Below are positions 35,599 through 47,185 of a stretch of DNA of 56,425 bases, piece after piece (within the stretch, counting starts at the first letter, position 1; every line of letters starts with the position of its first letter). The notes under the pieces are model-generated. The model searched no databases. It worked only from the letters and a program-made list of their open reading frames with translations, and was not told the origin of the DNA. The position numbers and the translations under genes were made by a program. The stretch comes from Gammaproteobacteria bacterium (GTDB lineage: Bacteria; Pseudomonadota; Gammaproteobacteria; Natronospirales; REEB76): NCBI GenBank assembly GCA_035279405.1, contig DATEHU010000048.1:1-56425 (forward strand). The letters run 5' to 3'.

Positions 35599-36813
35599 AT
35601 GCGGGTATTACTGACTTTTTTTCTGCTGCTGCCGGCGGCGGTGCTGGCCGCGCCGGTAGAGGTGTTGGGGCTGCATATTGCGCCTGCCGGCGACCACGCC
35701 AGCCTGGTTTTTGACCTGTCGGCACCGGCGGAATACCGGATTTTCACCCTCGGCCACCCCGACCGGGTGGTGATAGACATGGACAACACTGCGCTCCAGG
35801 CTGCTTTGCCTGCGGGACAGGGCGTGATCAAGGATTTGCGCAGCGGCATCCGTAGCCAGTCGGGCTTGCGGGTGGTGCTGGATACCACGGTGCAGACCAC
35901 GCCACGCAGTCTGCTGCGCAACACCAGCGCAGGCACGCAGTTGGTCGTGGACCTCTACCCGCAAAAGTCCGTGGCTGCGCGCGCACCGGTGCTCACCGCG
36001 CGCAAAGCCGTGCCGCAAACCGGACGCGACATCGTGGTGGCGATTGACGCCGGCCACGGCGGCATTGATTCCGGGGCGCACAGTCCGCGCGGCGTGATGG
36101 AGAAGACCATTACCTTGCAGATTGCCCGCCGCCTGGCGGCGCAGGTCGCCGGACTGCCGGGGTTCAAGCCGTTCCTGACGCGCAACGGCGATTACTACCT
36201 GACGCTGCGCCAGCGCATCGAGCGCGCACGCGCCGCGCACGCCGATATCTTCGTCTCTATCCATTGCGACGCGGCTCATGACCATTACGCTGATGGCGCC
36301 ACGGTGTATGCGCTCTCGCTGCACGGCGCCACCAGCGAGCACGCGCGTCTGCTGGCGCAGCGCGAAAACGACTCGGATCTGCTCGGCGGCGTGGACCTCT
36401 CCGACAAGAGCCCGATGCTGGCTTCGGTCCTGCTGGACCTGTCGCAGACCGCGACCATCAAGGCCAGCCTGGAAGTAGGCGGGCGCGTGGCCCAGCAGTT
36501 GGCGCGCATGGGTTCCATGCACCGCTCTCAGGTGCAGCAAGCGGCCTTCGTGGTGCTCAAGTCGCCGGACATTCCCTCGATCCTGGTGGAGACCGACTAC
36601 ATCAGCAATCCACGCGAAGCGCGCCAGCTGCAAAATCCCGCGTATCAGCACAAGGTCGCGAGTGCGATCCTCACCGGCGTGCATAACTACTTCGACCAGT
36701 ATCCGCCACCCGGCACGGAACTGGCCATGGAAAAGGCCCAGCGCCGGCAGCACAATGCGCCGGCGATCGCGGCTGACGGCTACGAAGTCGCCAGCCGCAA
36801 CCGCGGTCAGTAA
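35599..36813 (+). CDS. amiC: N-acetylmuramoyl-L-alanine amidase
   Basis: Periplasmic zinc amidase that cuts septal peptidoglycan during daughter-cell separation. A signal peptide (MRVLLTFFLLLPAAVLAAP) precedes an AMIN domain (residues ~20-125), which targets the septum, and an Amidase_3 domain (~145-370). Zinc/catalytic residues lie in IDAGHGGIDSGA, EKTITL, IHCDAAHD and the final ETDYISNPREA. There is no LysM repeat. ATG 35575 is also in frame, but the promoter position and the signal peptide favour 35599. It is followed by mutL after 52 bases. Confidence 0.92.
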   Translation: MRVLLTFFLLLPAAVLAAPVEVLGLHIAPAGDHASLVFDLSAPAEYRIFTLGHPDRVVIDMDNTALQAALPAGQGVIKDLRSGIRSQSGLRVVLDTTVQTTPRSLLRNTSAGTQLVVDLYPQKSVAARAPVLTARKAVPQTGRDIVVAIDAGHGGIDSGAHSPRGVMEKTITLQIARRLAAQVAGLPGFKPFLTRNGDYYLTLRQRIERARAAHADIFVSIHCDAAHDHYADGATVYALSLHGATSEHARLLAQRENDSDLLGGVDLSDKSPMLASVLLDLSQTATIKASLEVGGRVAQQLARMGSMHRSQVQQAAFVVLKSPDIPSILVETDYISNPREARQLQNPAYQHKVASAILTGVHNYFDQYPPPGTELAMEKAQRRQHNAPAIAADGYEVASRNRGQ

Positions 36814-36865
36814 TTCCGTCCTTTCTCCCGCGCGGGTGAGCCGGTAAGCTAGGCGGCGGTGCCGC

Positions 36866-38617
36866 ATGCCGATCCGCTCACTGCCCACGCAACTCGTCAA
36901 CCAGATCGCCGCTGGCGAGGTCGTCGAACGGCCGGCGTCGGTGGTCAAGGAATTGGTGGAGAACAGTCTGGATGCCGGCGCCACGCGCATTGACGTGGAA
37001 CTGGAAGCCGGCGGCGCGCGCCTGATCCGGGTGCGCGACAACGGCCAGGGCATACCGCGCGAGGAACTCGCCTTGGCGCTGGCGCGTCACGCCACCAGCA
37101 AGATTGCGAGCCTCGAAGATCTCGAACGCGTGGCCACTCTGGGATTCCGCGGCGAAGCGCTGCCGAGCATCGGTGCGGTCGCGCGCCTCAGCCTCGCTTC
37201 ACGCACCGCCGATGAGGAACACGGCTGGCGCATCGAAGGCGACGGTCACGGCCATTACAACGCGCCAGCGCCGCTGCCGCATCCGGTCGGCACCAGCGTG
37301 GACGTGCATGACCTGTTTTTCAACACGCCGGCGCGGCGCAAATTCCTGCGCAGCGAAGCTACCGAATTCGGGCATGTGGACACGGTGCTGCGGCGTCTGG
37401 CGCTGGCGCGCATGGACGTGGCGCTGCACGCGCGTCACAACGGGCGCGGCGTGTATGCGCTCAATGCGGCCGGCGAACCGCGGGAACACGAGCAGCGCGT
37501 GGCGGCGCTGCTGGGACCGGAGTTCGTGCGCCAGTCGCTGCACCTGCGGCAGGCTATGACCGGCCTGATCCTGCGCGGCTGGATCGCGCGCCCGACGTTT
37601 TCCCGCAGTCAGCCGGATTTGCAGTATTTCTACGTCAATGGCCGCATGGTGCGCGACAAGCTGCTGGCGCACGCGGTGCGACTCGCGTATCACGACGTGC
37701 TGTTCCACGGCCGCCATCCCGCCTACGTGCTGTATCTGGAACTCGATCCCGCGCGCGTGGACGTGAACGCGCATCCCGCCAAGTACGAAGTGCGTTTCCG
37801 CGATGGACGGCTGGTGCACGACTATGTATTCCGTACCGTGGAGGCCGCACTCAAGAACACCACGCCGCAGACGGCAGTGCCCGCGACTGCGGGCGCGCGC
37901 GACACGCCGCAGTCCGCGCCTGGCGCGCACACGCAACAGCCCATGCCGCTGCACGTGGCGGAAGACGTGGCGGCGTATGCGCGACTGCATGAGACGCCGG
38001 CGGTACAAACTGAAAACGCAGCGACCTCGGGGGTGCCGCCGCTCGGTTACGCGCTCGCGCAACTGCACGGCGTATATATCCTGGCCGCCGCGGCCGACGG
38101 TCTGGTACTCGTGGACATGCACGCCGCACATGAGCGCATCACCTACGAACGCATGAAAGCCGCGTTGGAAACCGGGCAGGTAATATCGCAACCGCTGCTC
38201 GTGCCGCAAAGCCTCGCGGTGTCCCGCGCCGAAGCGGACTGCGCGGAAACGCACGCACCGGAACTGGCGCGCAGCGGATTCGTGATTGAGCGCCGCAGCC
38301 CGGAATCGTTGGCGATCCGCGAAATTCCCGCGCTGCTCAAGGACGAGGATGCGGCGCAGTTGTTGCGCGACGTGCTCGCGGACCTGGTCGAGCACGGTAA
38401 AAGCCGGCGCATACAGGCGGCACTCGAGCATGTGCTCGCGACGCGCGCCTGTCACACCTCAGTGCGTGCGCACCGGCGGCTGGAAATCGCCGAGATGAAT
38501 GCGCTGTTGCGCGAGATGGAGCGCACGCCGCGCGCCGACCAGTGCAATCATGGCCGGCCCACCTGGACGCGCCTGGGCATGGCCGATCTGGACAAATTGT
38601 TTTTGCGTGGCCGGTAA
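36866..38617 (+). CDS. mutL: DNA mismatch repair protein MutL
   Basis: Couples mismatch recognition by MutS to strand removal. The 583 residues have the GHKL ATPase motifs: [14 protein letters not shown] (near 32), DNGQGI (near 58) and [12 protein letters not shown] (near 90). The C-terminal domain carries [12 protein letters not shown], which fits the endonuclease motif D-x-H-A-x2-E-x4-E, plus ACHTSVRAH and CNHGRPT. It should therefore nick DNA itself, as in bacteria without MutH. It is part of the amiC-mutL-miaA-hfq series. Confidence 0.95.
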   Translation: MPIRSLPTQLVNQIAAGEVVERPASVVKELVENSLDAGATRIDVELEAGGARLIRVRDNGQGIPREELALALARHATSKIASLEDLERVATLGFRGEALPSIGAVARLSLASRTADEEHGWRIEGDGHGHYNAPAPLPHPVGTSVDVHDLFFNTPARRKFLRSEATEFGHVDTVLRRLALARMDVALHARHNGRGVYALNAAGEPREHEQRVAALLGPEFVRQSLHLRQAMTGLILRGWIARPTFSRSQPDLQYFYVNGRMVRDKLLAHAVRLAYHDVLFHGRHPAYVLYLELDPARVDVNAHPAKYEVRFRDGRLVHDYVFRTVEAALKNTTPQTAVPATAGARDTPQSAPGAHTQQPMPLHVAEDVAAYARLHETPAVQTENAATSGVPPLGYALAQLHGVYILAAAADGLVLVDMHAAHERITYERMKAALETGQVISQPLLVPQSLAVSRAEADCAETHAPELARSGFVIERRSPESLAIREIPALLKDEDAAQLLRDVLADLVEHGKSRRIQAALEHVLATRACHTSVRAHRRLEIAEMNALLREMERTPRADQCNHGRPTWTRLGMADLDKLFLRGR

Positions 38618-38639
38618 ACCCGGTTCGCAATCCGACACG

Positions 38640-38892
38640 CCCTCTCCCCTTGGGAGAGGGCTCGTCGCGGAGCGACGAGCGAGCGGTCATGGGCGCATTG
38701 CGATGCAAATGCGCGGGTTGCCAGGGATGGCAACCCCGGACAGGAATACGAAGCACGGATTGCGCAGTATTCATGCCGCCCTGGACTTTCCGGCGCAGCA
38801 GGGTGCGCGGCAAAGCTGCGCACGCGCGTACAGGATGTACGGGCTGGAATGTCGGCGAAGCAGGATTGCGAAGCCGACAGGCGAAGCCGGAA
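38640..38892. repeat. Composite hairpin repeat between mutL and miaA (contains copy C)
   Basis: The 362-base gap holds no gene. It contains CCCTCTCCC/GGGAGAGGG (38640-38660, loop CTT), GCTCGTCGC/GCGACGAGC (38660-38680, loop GGA), and GGGTTGCCA-GGGA-TGGCAACCC (38715-38736). The last is followed by CCGGACAGG...TACGAAGCACGG, which aligns with the tail of the hairpin elements at 24795 and 56311. The GGGGTGAGGG ending near 38892 is typical of such G-rich intergenic repeats. The remaining bases to 38979 must contain the miaA promoter. Confidence 0.6.
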
Positions 38893-38979
38893 AGGGGTGA
38901 GGGTGAAATGCTGCGCGGGACAAGAGATTCTTCTCGGCCGGACTGGTATCTTTTACTCCGCCCATAAAATTGTCGGATT

Positions 38980-39930
38980 ATGGCAGCGCAACCTTTACCA
39001 CTGGCGATTCTCCTCATGGGTCCAACCGCGTCGGGCAAGACCGCCTTGGCGGTGGAGCTGGTGCGGCGCTTCCCTTGCGACATCATCAGCGTGGATTCCG
39101 CGATGGTGTATCGCGGCATGGACATCGGCACCGCCAAGCCGGGGCCGGAAATTCTTGCGGTTGCGCCGCACTGCCTGCTGGACATTCTCGATCCGGCGGA
39201 GAGCTATTCCGCCGGGCGTTTTCGCCGCGACGCGCGCGCCGCCATGGCCGAAATCACCGCACGCGGCCGCATCCCGCTGCTGGTGGGCGGCACCATGCTG
39301 TATTTCCGCGCGCTGCAGCACGGGCTCGCGGACCTGCCGACTGCGGACACGCATGTACGCGCGGAACTGGATGCGCGCGCGGCACGCCTGGGCTGGCCGG
39401 CGCTGCACCAGGAGCTGGCGCACGTGGATCCGGCCGCCGCCGCGCGTATCCACGCCAACGATGCGCAGCGTGTCCAGCGGGCCCTGGAAGTTTTTTATCT
39501 CACCGGCCGCCCGATGTCGGAACTGCACGCCGCCGCACCGGTCCAAGATCGCATGTACCGCTTTGTCAAATTGGCCGTGAGCCCCTCTAGTCGCGCGCAG
39601 CTGCACACGCGCATCGAACAGCGTTTCCAGGCCATGATGGCCGCGGGTCTGCTGGCGGAAGTCGCGGCGTTGCACCGGCGCGGGGATCTGACCCGCGCGC
39701 ATGCCTCGATGCGTTCGGTGGGTTATCGCCAGCTTTGGGAACATTTGGATGGCGTATGCGATCTGCCGACCGCGGTGCAACGCGGGATTGTAGCCACGCG
39801 TCGTTATGCCAAACGGCAAATGACATGGCTGCACACGGAATCCGGGGTGCAGTGGTTCGACAGCGATGCGCCCCACATGGCGCCGGATGTGTGTGCCCAC
39901 GTTGCCACCGCATTGAGTGCGCGGGTGTAA
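38980..39930 (+). CDS. miaA: tRNA dimethylallyltransferase
   Basis: Transfers dimethylallyl to A37 of tRNAs reading UNN codons. The 316-residue product has the P-loop [11 protein letters not shown] (near 13-23), [31 protein letters not shown] and a C-terminal YAKRQMTWL. It directly precedes hfq, the usual coupling with the hfq-hflX superoperon. The ATG at 38980 has no clear Shine-Dalgarno sequence. Confidence 0.95.
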   Translation: MAAQPLPLAILLMGPTASGKTALAVELVRRFPCDIISVDSAMVYRGMDIGTAKPGPEILAVAPHCLLDILDPAESYSAGRFRRDARAAMAEITARGRIPLLVGGTMLYFRALQHGLADLPTADTHVRAELDARAARLGWPALHQELAHVDPAAAARIHANDAQRVQRALEVFYLTGRPMSELHAAAPVQDRMYRFVKLAVSPSSRAQLHTRIEQRFQAMMAAGLLAEVAALHRRGDLTRAHASMRSVGYRQLWEHLDGVCDLPTAVQRGIVATRRYAKRQMTWLHTESGVQWFDSDAPHMAPDVCAHVATALSARV

Positions 39931-40027
39931 AATCTGCTGTGCTACAATGCCGCAGTATTTGACAGAGCCGCATAGTCAAATGGACAGACGTACAGCGGCC
40001 GACATAATTACAACGAGGAGGCGAGTC

Positions 40028-40285
40028 ATGACCAAAGGTCAGTCTCTGCAAGAACCCTTTCTCAACACCTTGCGCCGGGACAAGATTCCGGTATCCATCT
40101 ATCTGATCAACGGCATCAAATTGCAAGGCCAGATCGAGTCCTTCGATCAATTCGTGATTTTGCTCAAGAACAGCGTGAGTCAGATGGTGTACAAGCATGC
40201 GGTGTCCACCGTGGTGCCCAGCCGGCATGTCAGCATGACATCCGAGGCCAGCGGCGGAGAAACCAGCGGCGATATCGCTGCCTGA
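40028..40285 (+). CDS. hfq: RNA chaperone Hfq
   Basis: Hexameric Sm-like protein that pairs small RNAs with mRNAs. The 85 residues contain Sm1 ([21 protein letters not shown] in two strands, near 21-42) and Sm2 ([12 protein letters not shown], near 55-66), with a short C-terminal tail. GAGGAG (40015-40020) lies 7 bases before the ATG. Upstream is an ATTTGAC/GTCAAAT inverted repeat (39957-39981) of unknown role. The frame is open to 39917 but the Hfq start is unambiguous. Confidence 0.98.
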   Translation: MTKGQSLQEPFLNTLRRDKIPVSIYLINGIKLQGQIESFDQFVILLKNSVSQMVYKHAVSTVVPSRHVSMTSEASGGETSGDIAA

Positions 40286-40304
40286 CACATGCCGGGGCGG
40301 CGCA

Positions 40305-41588
<1,284 letters not shown>

Positions 41589-41611
41589 ACAGCGACGGGG
41601 AGCACGCGGTT

Positions 41612-42754
41612 ATGGTCTGGAAAGAACCGGGGAACGACAAGGATCCCTGGAACACGCAGCAGCGTCCGCCGGATCTGGAGCGCACGCTGAAGAACCTGCA
41701 ACAGCGGCTGGGTCGTCTGTTCGGAGGCAAACGCGGCGGGCGCCCGCGTCAATTCCACGTGGCCGTTCTGTGGTGGCTGGTGCCCGCGATCATCATCGCC
41801 TGGCTGCTGTCCGGATTTTATCGCGTGGCGCCCGGTGACCGCGGCGTGAATTTCATCTTTGGACGTTTCGAGAACAGCGTCGAACCCGGCTTGCACTGGC
41901 AGATCTCCTGGCCGGTGGGCCGCGTGCTGCTGGTGCACGGCGCGGAAGGCAGCAATTACACCCACACCTATACACGCCTGCTCACGTCCGACGGCAACGT
42001 GGTGGTGGTGGACGCGCTGGTGCGCTACCACGTGGTCAATCTGTCCGATTTTCTCTTCGGCAGCGCTTCGCTGGCGACCACGCCGCAGGAACCGGGCGCC
42101 GGCGCCAAGGCGCTGCTGGGTGATCTGACCGACGCCGCGGTGCGCACCGCCGTGGCGCGCACCACGCTCGCCGGCCTGCTCGGTGACCAGCGCGACGCGG
42201 CGGAGTCGGATGCGCGTACGCACCTGAACCAGGCGTTGCAGGCCTATACGCCCGGCATCGCCGTGACGCAGCTCGATTTCCAGCGTGTCAGTCTGCCCGA
42301 AGCCGCGGGCAGCGCGGATGCCGACGTGCAAACCGCGCGCCAGGACGCAAGCCAGGCGCAAACCGCCGCGCGCACCTATGCCGACAATCTCCTGCCGCAG
42401 GCACAGGCCGCGGCCGACGCCAGGATCAAGGAAGCCGAGGCTTATCGCACCACGCTGGTCGGTGAGGCGCAGGCGATTACCGCGGGCTTTGACGCGGTGC
42501 TCGCGGCCTATCGCAAAGCGCCGGCGCTGACGCGCGAAGAACTCTACATGAACACCATGGAAGACATTCTCGCGAATGCCAACAAGGTGATCGTGGACAC
42601 GCGCAACGGCAACGTGACCGTACAGCTTGGCCAGCCGTTCCGGCCGGCGCCGGCCGCGGGCACCGCGTCCGGCGCAGCGGCCCGGAGTCCGGCCGCCAGT
42701 GCCACCACGCTGACCAGTCCGCCCGCTGCGAGCACCGGCAAGGGAGGTGCGTGA
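41612..42754 (+). CDS. hflK: FtsH regulator HflK
   Basis: SPFH/band-7 protein that forms the HflKC cage around the FtsH protease. From ATG 41612 (380 residues) the N-terminus reads MVWKEPGNDKDPW, matching the family, with GGGGAG nine bases before; ATG 41585 inside the hflX stop is an alternative. A membrane segment (about residues 50-70) is followed by the band-7 domain (APGDRGVNFIFGRF onward) and a helical region. It ends in an Ala/Ser/Pro tail. It is translationally coupled to hflC. Confidence 0.94.
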   Translation: MVWKEPGNDKDPWNTQQRPPDLERTLKNLQQRLGRLFGGKRGGRPRQFHVAVLWWLVPAIIIAWLLSGFYRVAPGDRGVNFIFGRFENSVEPGLHWQISWPVGRVLLVHGAEGSNYTHTYTRLLTSDGNVVVVDALVRYHVVNLSDFLFGSASLATTPQEPGAGAKALLGDLTDAAVRTAVARTTLAGLLGDQRDAAESDARTHLNQALQAYTPGIAVTQLDFQRVSLPEAAGSADADVQTARQDASQAQTAARTYADNLLPQAQAAADARIKEAEAYRTTLVGEAQAITAGFDAVLAAYRKAPALTREELYMNTMEDILANANKVIVDTRNGNVTVQLGQPFRPAPAAGTASGAAARSPAASATTLTSPPAASTGKGGA

Positions 42755-43656
42755 TGCAACTGCACCGTTCCCTCATCAGCCTCATCATCGCGGTGATCGT
42801 GCTGATTCTCATCAGCCAGAGCGTGGGCGTGGTGATTCAGGGCCAGAGCGGCGTGCGCATGAACACGGGTCAGGTCGCGGCCACCGGATTGGCGCCGGGA
42901 TTGCACCTGCGGGTGCCGTTTCTCGGCCGCATCGTCGGGCTCGACAGCGGCGCAATCATTCTCGACAGCGAGCAGTTGAACGGCGGCCGCGTGAAGCTCA
43001 CCACTGCGGACGGCAAGATACTGGAAGCGGCGTACCTGGCGGTGTGGCGCATCAACGATGCCGGCGCATTCTGTCGCGCCACCGGTTGTGACGAGAGCGC
43101 CGGCGCCCGGCGCATCAACGATGCGCTCACGCCGCTGCTGCAAAAGACATTTGGCGCGCACAAATCCGCGGAGCTGCTGGCGGCGAACGATCCCGCGCTG
43201 CTCGCGGACTTGCCCGGCAAACTCGATGCGACGCTGCGGAGTCTGGGCGTGACGGTGCAATCCGTGCATCTGACGCAGTTGGCTCTGCCGTCGGACCAGT
43301 TGGACGTGGTGTACGCGCGCATGCGCAATGCGCAATCCGCCCAGGCCGCGCAAGTAAAGGCCCAGGGTGTCGCGAGCGCCGACCAAATTCGTGCACAGGC
43401 GGATCAGCAGAAGGCCGCGATCCTCGCCAAGGCCGAGGTTCAGGCGCAGACCATCCGCGGGCAGGCGCAAGCCGAGGCGGCGGCGATCTACGCGCGCGCC
43501 TACAACCAGGATCCGGAGTTCTTCCGTTTTTACCGCAGCCTGCAGGCCTACAAGCGCACCATCCAGAATCACAACAGCGTCATCGTGCTCGGCCCGGACA
43601 GCGGGTTTCTGAAATATTTTGACGGCCTCAAGGCTCCGGCCGCAAAACAGCCGTAA
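42754..43656 (+). CDS. hflC: FtsH regulator HflC
   Basis: Band-7 partner of HflK in the membrane complex modulating FtsH. The 300-residue product from ATG 42754 shares one base with the hflK stop, and GGAGGT lies 5 bases upstream. One N-terminal membrane segment is followed by the SPFH domain and a long Ala/Gln-rich coiled coil (residues ~190-255). The end RTIQNHNSVIVLGPDSGFLKYF, read in two pieces, is typical of HflC. Confidence 0.94.
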   Translation: MQLHRSLISLIIAVIVLILISQSVGVVIQGQSGVRMNTGQVAATGLAPGLHLRVPFLGRIVGLDSGAIILDSEQLNGGRVKLTTADGKILEAAYLAVWRINDAGAFCRATGCDESAGARRINDALTPLLQKTFGAHKSAELLAANDPALLADLPGKLDATLRSLGVTVQSVHLTQLALPSDQLDVVYARMRNAQSAQAAQVKAQGVASADQIRAQADQQKAAILAKAEVQAQTIRGQAQAEAAAIYARAYNQDPEFFRFYRSLQAYKRTIQNHNSVIVLGPDSGFLKYFDGLKAPAAKQP

Positions 43657-43735
43657 TGAAACATGTGCGGTCACCGGTTTTATCCCTTTCCTCGTTGAGG
43701 GGAGAGAGGAGGGTGAGGGGTGATCAGATTGTCCA

Positions 43736-43759
43736 CCCTCTCCCGCCGGCTGGAGAGGG
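43736..43759. repeat. CCCTCTCC palindrome between hflC and DUF2065 gene
   Basis: CCCTCTCC (43736-43743) pairs GGAGAGGG (43752-43759) around an 8-base loop. It is preceded by a G-rich stretch (GGGGAGAG...GGTGAGGGG, 43698-43720). The motifs match those in the mutL-miaA gap, so this looks like a shortened copy of the same kind of intergenic repeat. Confidence 0.45.
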
Positions 43760-43794
43760 GTCAGAAAATCGTGCATGACACGGGGGGATTGAAC

Positions 43795-43989
43795 ATGTGG
43801 GTGGCATTGGTGACAGCCGTGGGTTTGATGCTGGTGATTGAAGGCATCATGCCGTTCATCAATCCGCGCGGCTTCAAACGCACTTTGAGCGCGGTCACCC
43901 AGGCCCATGACCGCGTGCTGCGCATTGCCGGCATAGCCAGCATGATTGTGGGGGTCATTCTCCTGTATCTGGCGCGGATGTTCCTGTGA
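43795..43989 (+). CDS. DUF2065 small membrane protein
   Basis: A 64-residue protein with two membrane segments (residues ~2-20 and ~43-62) and the family pattern EGIMPFINPRGFKR between them. DUF2065 genes regularly sit between hflC and purA; the function is unknown. ATG 43795 is chosen because the family begins MWVALVTAVGLMLV and GGGGG lies upstream. An earlier in-frame GTG at 43720 would start in the repeat. Confidence 0.85.
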   Translation: MWVALVTAVGLMLVIEGIMPFINPRGFKRTLSAVTQAHDRVLRIAGIASMIVGVILLYLARMFL

Positions 43990-44009
43990 CCCGCTCCATT
44001 CAGGGATAA

Positions 44010-45308
<1,299 letters not shown>

Positions 45309-45486
45309 AGTGCCCGGCCACGATCGCCAGTACGACCGGGGCAGCATCAAGACTGGTTGCGAAATCGGCTTCGCCCGCTGCTTCTGGAAGACGAATCGGA
45401 TGCCGGCCCTGGAGAGAAATCTGCGCTGGCTTCATGAGGCTCAAATAGATATCGGAGAGCCTACTGGATGAGGTTATCGGCGCCCC

Positions 45487-45588
45487 GCTAAAGCCAACCT
45501 TTAGCACTGGCGCAAACCTTGCTCTTAGTAAAGCTAGTCTTTACTATGGATCTAACCTGGGGATCATAGTAAAGGCACTGTTTACATG
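45487..45588 (+). promoter_or_regulatory. Triple operator-like array before fic
   Basis: Three inverted repeats share TAAAG half-sites and 5-base spacers: GCTAAAG-N5-CTTTAGC (45487-45505), TAGTAAAG-N5-CTTTACTA (45526-45546) and TAGTAAAG-N5-GTTTACAT (45567-45587, right half degenerate). Their centres (45496, 45536, 45577) are 40 and 41 bases apart, close to four helical turns. The third overlaps the fic start codon, suggesting repression of fic, perhaps by its own C-terminal winged-helix. Confidence 0.6.
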
Positions 45589-46752
45589 TCCGGAACCGCC
45601 TCACTAAACCGTGCCGGTCGCTATTTGCGCCAACCTTCGGGTTATCAGGCGTTCATTCCGGCACCGTTACCGCCGATTCCACCGGTGCGACTCGAAGGCA
45701 AACTTCAAGACCAATTGTCGCAGGCCGACCGGGCGCTCGGTCGGCTGGACGGATCCATCCAGACGCTGCCCAACCCTGATCTTTTCGTGTTCATGTACGT
45801 GCGCAAGGAAGCGGTGCTATCCAGCCAGATCGAAGGCACCCAGAGTTCCTTGCAGGATGTGCTGGCCGCCGAGGCCCGCATCCTGTCGTCGGAGCGACCG
45901 CAGGACGTGGACGAAGTCATCAACTACGTAAGCGCAATGAACCATGGTTTGAAACGCCTCGCCGAGCTGCCGGTGTCCGTGCGCCTGTTCCGCGAGATTC
46001 ACGCCAAACTCCTCCACGGCGTGCGCGGCTCGCGTCTTGCGCCCGGTGAGCTGCGCACCACCCAGAATTGGATCGGGCCGGGCGGTTGCACCCTTAAAGA
46101 GGCTGCCTTTGTGCCGCCACCACCAGCGGATGTGCCGCAGGCTTTGAGCGATCTGGAACAGTTCCTGCACCGGAACGCGGATTTGCCGTTGCTCATCAAG
46201 ATCGGCCTGGTGCATGCCCAGTTCGAAACCATCCATCCGTTTCTGGACGGCAACGGCCGCATCGGGCGGCTGCTCATCACCTTCCTGCTTTGCGATCGTA
46301 AGGTACTGGGCAAGCCGGTGTTGTACCTGTCTCATTACTTCAAACGCTATCGTCAGCAATATTACGACCTGCTGCAAGCGATTCGCGACACCGGCGACTG
46401 GGAAAGTTGGCTCGCGTTTTTCCTGCGTGGCATCACCGACGTAAGCCACCAGGCCACCGAAACCGCGCGTCGCATCCTCGCCCTGCGTGAGGAACACCGC
46501 GCACGCATCACTCATCATTTGGGGCGTGCCTCCGGCAACGGCCACAAGGTGCTCGAGCGTTTGTACCAAATGCCTATCATGTCCGTGGCCGATGTGCGTA
46601 AAATCACCGGTACCACCAATCCCGCCGCCAATGAATTGGTGCGCAAGTTTGTCGAGCAAGGAATTCTTGCGGAATATACCGGCCAGAGACGTAATCGGAA
46701 ATTCCGCTATCAGACCTACATCGAGCTATTCAGCGGGGACGCGGACCGGTGA
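45586..46752 (+). CDS. Fic family protein (class II) with C-terminal wHTH
   Basis: Fic enzymes usually transfer AMP from ATP to a target hydroxyl. The 388-residue protein has the full active motif HPFLDGNGRIGR (residues 207-218) and an N-terminal inhibitory helix SSQIEG (79-84) whose Glu blocks ATP binding, the class II arrangement. A Fic_N-type region precedes it and a winged-helix-like C-terminus (~330-380; SVADVRKITGTTNPAANELV) follows. Stand-alone proteins of this form occur in mobile regions; targets are mostly unknown. It is first in the island after purA, with an operator-like array overlapping its ATG. Confidence 0.9.
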   Translation: MSGTASLNRAGRYLRQPSGYQAFIPAPLPPIPPVRLEGKLQDQLSQADRALGRLDGSIQTLPNPDLFVFMYVRKEAVLSSQIEGTQSSLQDVLAAEARILSSERPQDVDEVINYVSAMNHGLKRLAELPVSVRLFREIHAKLLHGVRGSRLAPGELRTTQNWIGPGGCTLKEAAFVPPPPADVPQALSDLEQFLHRNADLPLLIKIGLVHAQFETIHPFLDGNGRIGRLLITFLLCDRKVLGKPVLYLSHYFKRYRQQYYDLLQAIRDTGDWESWLAFFLRGITDVSHQATETARRILALREEHRARITHHLGRASGNGHKVLERLYQMPIMSVADVRKITGTTNPAANELVRKFVEQGILAEYTGQRRNRKFRYQTYIELFSGDADR

Positions 46753-46834
46753 TCAGTGGGCCAAAATCATGGGGGATGCCAGTGTGCCGTGATTTGGCGA
46801 TACGCGACGTGACGCCACCGGTGGGGCAGACTAG

Positions 46835-47155
46835 GTGACTACGTTCAACGAAGATTCCCGGGTCAAGACCCCCGCTCTGTTGCATCTTACGCGGCTGGGA
46901 TATCCGTGTCTGTCGCTGAAAGGGGCTTGCCGGGATTTGCGCAACGACATTTTCCTGGAAATTTTTGAATCCGCCCTGTTACGCGTCAATTCAGACTTGC
47001 GCCGCCTCAACAATGAGCACAACGAAGAAACAGGCGAGTACTGCAGGTCGGGCGACGGCACCGCGCTCGGCAACCGCATTACCGAGGTGCACAACGGCAG
47101 CACGCTCTTCGCCGGCAACGCCGGTCGCGACAAAAAACAACATTGGGTGGCTTAA
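46835..47155 (+). pseudogene. Truncated N-terminus of a second type I HsdR
   Basis: A 106-residue frame starting at GTG 46835. The first ~50 residues (TTFNEDSRVKTPALLHLTRLGY onward, cited in part) resemble the conserved opening of a different HsdR subfamily than the intact hsdR next door. The similarity fades near codon 55 (about 47000). The rest is Arg/Asn/Gly-rich and looks non-coding. No other part of that R subunit remains. Probably a scar of replacement or deletion of an earlier restriction gene. The subfamily resemblance is from memory. Confidence 0.55.
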
Positions 47156-47185
47156 TCACTTGAGCGACTGCAGGGGAGGGGTGTG

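Noticed and set aside
38640-38892. Possible CRISPR or tandem repeat array in the mutL-miaA gap
   Set aside because: The repeats are single hairpins of different sequence with no regular repeat-spacer pattern. No CRISPR array is present in the window.
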